Source: an uncultured Clostridia bacterium (GTDB taxonomy: Bacteria > Bacillota > Clostridia > Christensenellales > Borkfalkiaceae). From it: a stretch of DNA of 9,277 nt. The translations under genes were made by a program, and so were the position numbers. Positions 6,423-9,277 of the stretch are shown here, piece by piece. Positions within the stretch are counted from its first letter, which is position 1, and the number at the start of each line of letters is the position of its first letter. The notes below the pieces were generated by a model, which was given only the letters and a program-made list of their open reading frames with translations, was not told the origin of the DNA and made no database searches. The stretch covers positions 1 through 9,277 of the forward strand of contig CALVZR010000037.1 of NCBI GenBank assembly GCA_944372565.1, written 5' to 3'.

Positions 6423-7185
6423 AAAATTTTCGGCGTTTCTGCGCCGCACGGCTTTCTCGGCGGAGTGGACGTGTGCCCTCTGCGGAAGGGAGATCTTCGG
6501 CGGCGGGCATTTCTGCAAAACGTGCGCGGCGGAACTGCCGTATAACGGCGGCGCCGTCTGCCTGCACTGCGGCAGGCAGGTGAAGGAAAGCGCGCCCGTG
6601 TGCCCCGCCTGCGAAAACCGCCTGCCCGATCTGGACGCGGGCAGAAGCCCGTTCGTATATCGGGGCGGCGTTGCCGAGCTCATCAGAAAATTCAAATACG
6701 GCGGCGCGCGGTGGCTGGCGGAAGTTTTCGCGCCCTATCTCGCGGAAACGTGGGAAAAAAGCGGCTTTCGGGCGGACGTTGCGCTCTGGGTGCCGATGAC
6801 GGCGAAAGAGCAGAAAAAGCGAGGGTTCAACCAAAGCGAACTTTTGGCGGGGGAATTTTCCCTGCTTACGGGCATTCCCGCCCTCGGTCTGCTGGAAAAG
6901 AAGAGGGAAACCGCGCGGCAGGCCGGTCTCGGCGGCGAGGCGCGGCGGAAGAATACAGAAGGCGCGTTCCGCACGGCGGAAAAAGGCGGGGCGGCGGGGA
7001 AAACGCTGCTCGTTCTTGACGACGTTACCACCACGGGCGCCACGCTGCAGGCGGCGGCAAACGCGCTCAAACGCGGGGGCGCGGAACGGGTGTACGCGCT
7101 CACGATCGCCTCCGTGCCGTGGGAAAGTTTTCCGCGGGAAGGGAGCGGAGAAACCGAAAAAGAAAGGGAATCGGCAGATTCTTGA
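6415..7185 (+). CDS. comF: ComF-family phosphoribosyltransferase-like protein
   Basis: A 256-residue protein with the two-part ComF/ComFC layout. The N-terminus holds four CxxC knuckles (C20/C23, C34/C37, C49/C52, C63/C66), expected to bind zinc. The C-terminal phosphoribosyltransferase domain includes RGFNQSELLA (136-145) and the PRPP-binding loop LVLDDVTTTGATL (199-211). In naturally competent bacteria the family helps take up and process DNA, but the gene is widespread in bacteria not known to be competent, and its reaction is unsettled. The final 16 or so residues are highly charged and look unstructured. The start is GTG at 6415, overlapping the metK end by 8 nt (GTGGCTGA). No well-placed Shine-Dalgarno is visible (the nearest GAGG is 18 nt away), so translation is probably coupled to metK. 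No other com genes are in the window, so competence should not be assumed. Confidence 0.88.
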   Translation: MAEKFSAFLRRTAFSAEWTCALCGREIFGGGHFCKTCAAELPYNGGAVCLHCGRQVKESAPVCPACENRLPDLDAGRSPFVYRGGVAELIRKFKYGGARWLAEVFAPYLAETWEKSGFRADVALWVPMTAKEQKKRGFNQSELLAGEFSLLTGIPALGLLEKKRETARQAGLGGEARRKNTEGAFRTAEKGGAAGKTLLVLDDVTTTGATLQAAANALKRGGAERVYALTIASVPWESFPREGSGETEKERESADS

Positions 7186-7203
7186 AAATAGAAGGAGTGA
7201 ACA

Positions 7204-9277
7204 ATGGGACTGATCAGGTATATCCTGGGGGGAGAGAACAGGCGGAACCTCCGCCGTCTGGACGCGATGAGCGACAGGGTGCTCGCCCTCGAAAGCAAAT
7301 ACGCGGCGATGAGCGACGATGAGCTCAAAGGAATGACGGCTGCATTCAAAAAGCAGCTCGCCGAGGGCAAGACGCTCGAAGATATTTTATACGACGCGTT
7401 CGCCGTCGTGCGCGAAGCGGCCGGCCGCGTGCTCAACATGAAGCACTATAAAGTACAGGTCATGGGCGGCATCTGCCTCCACCAGGGGCGGGTAGCGGAA
7501 ATGAAGACGGGCGAAGGCAAAACGCTGGTCGCCACCCTGCCCGCGTATCTCAACGCGCTCACGGGGGAAGGCGTGCACATCGTAACGGTGAACGACTACC
7601 TCGCCCGAAGGGACGCGGAATGGATGGGGAAGATCTATAAATTCCTCGATCTCACGGTGGGCGTGGTCGTGCCCGGGATGGAAGACGACGAAAAGCGCAA
7701 GGCGTACGCCTGCGACATCCTCTACGGCACAAACAACGAACTCGGTTTCGATTATCTGCGCGATAACCTCAAAACCCGCGTGGACCGGATGGTGCAGCGC
7801 CCGCTGGTGTTCGCCATCGTGGACGAGGTGGACTCCATTTTGATCGACGAGGCGAGAACGCCGCTCATCATTTCGGGAAGAGGGCAGGAATCGAGCGAAA
7901 AATACATTTCCGCCAACAAATTCGTGAAAACGCTCACGCCCGACGTGGATTTCACGGTGGACATCAAGGAAAAGACCGTGCAGATCACCGAGAGCGGTTC
8001 GGCGAAAGCCGAGCGTTTCTTCGGGCTGACCAACCTCGCGGATATCGAAAACGCGGATTTGAACCACCACATCCAGCAGGCGCTCAAAGCGCACTATATT
8101 TTCCGAAAGGACAACGATTATATCGTGAACGACGGCGAAGTCGTCATCGTGGACGAGATCACCGGCCGCCTCATGATCGGCAGAAGGTATTCCGACGGAC
8201 TGCATCAGGCGATCGAGGCCAAGGAAAACGTGAAGATCAGAAACGAGAACAAGACGTACGCCACCATCACCTTCCAGAACTATTTCCGCCTCTATAAAAA
8301 ACTTTCGGGCATGACGGGTACCGCCAAAACCGAAGAGGAGGAATTCCGCTCGATCTACGGGCTGGACGTTCTGGAGATCCCCACCAACAAACCCGTGATC
8401 CGCAAGGACCTCAACGACGTGATCTATTCCACCGAGCGCGGCAAGCAGAACGCCATCATCGCCGAAATCGAACGGCGGCACGAGGCGGGACAGCCCGTGC
8501 TCATCGGTACGGTAACGGTGGAAAAATCCGAAGAGATCTCCCGCCTGCTTTTGAAAAAGCGCATCAAGCACAACGTGCTCAACGCCAAGAACCACGCGCG
8601 GGAGGCGGACATCATCGCCCAGGCGGGGCGGTACGGCGCGGTGACCATCGCCACCAACATGGCGGGGCGCGGCACGGATATCCTGCTCGGCGGCAACCCC
8701 GAATTCCTGGCGAAACGCAAACTGCGCGAGGAGGGGTGCGAACAGGAAGATATCGAACTCGCCACCTCTTTCGTGAGCGATATCCCCGACGAGATCAAGC
8801 AGCTCCGCGCGCACTACTGGGAAATTTACAACGAATATAAAAAGCAGACGGACGCGGAGAAGGAAAAGGTGATCGCCGCGGGCGGGCTGCACATCCTCGG
8901 CACCGAGCGGCACGAATCCCGCCGTATCGACAACCAGCTCCGCGGGCGGAGCGGGCGGCAGGGGGACGCGGGTTCCTCGCAGTTCTTCATTTCGCTCGAA
9001 GACGATCTGATCAAACGCTTCGGCGGCGAGAGATTGCAGGGCATTTACAATTTCTTCAAGGTGAAGGAAGACGAGCCTTTGCAGGCGAAAATGCTTTCGC
9101 GCAGCATCGAAAACGCCCAGCGCGCCATCGAAGGCAGGAACTTCGGGATCCGCAAACACGTGCTCGAATACGACGACGTGATGAACAAGCAGAGGGAAGT
9201 GATGTATGCCGAGCGGCTGAAAGTGCTCAAAGCCGACGACGTGCACGACGAAATCCTCCGCCTTATCCCCGAATACG
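7204..9277 (+). CDS. secA: Protein translocase ATPase SecA (3' end off the window)
   Basis: An open frame of 691 codons runs to the right edge without a stop. SecA drives export of unfolded preproteins through SecYEG at the cytoplasmic membrane using ATP. Visible motifs: Walker A MKTGEGKT (100-107), VNDYLARRDAEWM (129-141), Walker B with DEVDSILIDEARTP (207-220), SGMTGTA (368-374), NMAGRGTD (485-492) and the arginine-finger block GTERHESRRIDNQLRGRSGRQGD (566-588). Both motor domains and the preprotein-binding region are therefore present. SecA proteins of this group are roughly 830-900 residues, so the end of the helical scaffold and the C-terminal linker are missing here. AAGGAG at 7192-7197, 6 nt before the ATG, fixes the start. 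It follows comF by 18 nt with no terminator or promoter seen between them, suggesting cotranscription from the metK promoter. This is the essential housekeeping secA by its motif conservation. Confidence 0.97.
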   Translation, partial: MGLIRYILGGENRRNLRRLDAMSDRVLALESKYAAMSDDELKGMTAAFKKQLAEGKTLEDILYDAFAVVREAAGRVLNMKHYKVQVMGGICLHQGRVAEMKTGEGKTLVATLPAYLNALTGEGVHIVTVNDYLARRDAEWMGKIYKFLDLTVGVVVPGMEDDEKRKAYACDILYGTNNELGFDYLRDNLKTRVDRMVQRPLVFAIVDEVDSILIDEARTPLIISGRGQESSEKYISANKFVKTLTPDVDFTVDIKEKTVQITESGSAKAERFFGLTNLADIENADLNHHIQQALKAHYIFRKDNDYIVNDGEVVIVDEITGRLMIGRRYSDGLHQAIEAKENVKIRNENKTYATITFQNYFRLYKKLSGMTGTAKTEEEEFRSIYGLDVLEIPTNKPVIRKDLNDVIYSTERGKQNAIIAEIERRHEAGQPVLIGTVTVEKSEEISRLLLKKRIKHNVLNAKNHAREADIIAQAGRYGAVTIATNMAGRGTDILLGGNPEFLAKRKLREEGCEQEDIELATSFVSDIPDEIKQLRAHYWEIYNEYKKQTDAEKEKVIAAGGLHILGTERHESRRIDNQLRGRSGRQGDAGSSQFFISLEDDLIKRFGGERLQGIYNFFKVKEDEPLQAKMLSRSIENAQRAIEGRNFGIRKHVLEYDDVMNKQREVMYAERLKVLKADDVHDEILRLIPEY

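Noticed and set aside
7387..9246. A 619-codon open frame on the minus strand across secA
   Set aside because: It lies wholly antisense to an unmistakable secA, its translation resembles no protein family, and long antisense frames are common in GC-rich coding DNA.

Overview
The window reads as chromosomal DNA from a moderately GC-rich (roughly 55-60% by eye) Gram-positive-type anaerobe, most likely Bacillota/Clostridia. The reasons are strong GGAGG ribosome-binding sites, compact overlapping genes, consensus housekeeping promoters, a clostridial-style heterodimeric ABC exporter, a PflX-like radical SAM protein, and a metK-comF-secA gene order. The genus cannot be fixed from this sequence alone. 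There are no mobile elements, tRNA or rRNA genes, CRISPR arrays or other signs of recent transfer.

Left half (about 1-4996, all minus strand, read right to left): a tight four-gene operon. A TetR-family regulator comes first, then two ABC exporter half-transporters that overlap by 8 nt, then a radical SAM protein that starts 2 nt after the second ABC stop codon and runs off the left edge. The exporter pair carries the marks of an asymmetric heterodimer. One subunit has a degenerate ATP site (Asp for the catalytic Glu, Gln for the switch His), and the other has a catalytic site with an altered signature motif (LSQGQ). The TetR promoter is a perfect TTGACA-N17-TATAAT, and a perfect 8-bp inverted repeat lies just downstream of it. 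This suggests an autoregulated drug or metabolite efflux operon.

Centre (4997-5261): a 265-bp divergent regulatory region. It holds the TetR promoter and operator on the minus strand, the metK promoter (TTGACT-N17-TATACT) on the plus strand, a GC-rich 12-bp palindrome between them, and a short structured metK leader in which an outer helix can cover part of the Shine-Dalgarno sequence.

Right half (5262-9277, plus strand): metK (S-adenosylmethionine synthase), then a ComF-family phosphoribosyltransferase overlapping it by 8 nt, then secA after an 18-nt gap. secA is cut by the right edge after 691 codons. These look like one housekeeping transcription unit with no terminator visible between genes.

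I do not see a clearly undescribed system. The items most worth a second look are the metK leader structure, the TetR promoter/operator arrangement, the radical SAM enzyme tied to the exporter, and the exporter's linker insertion.
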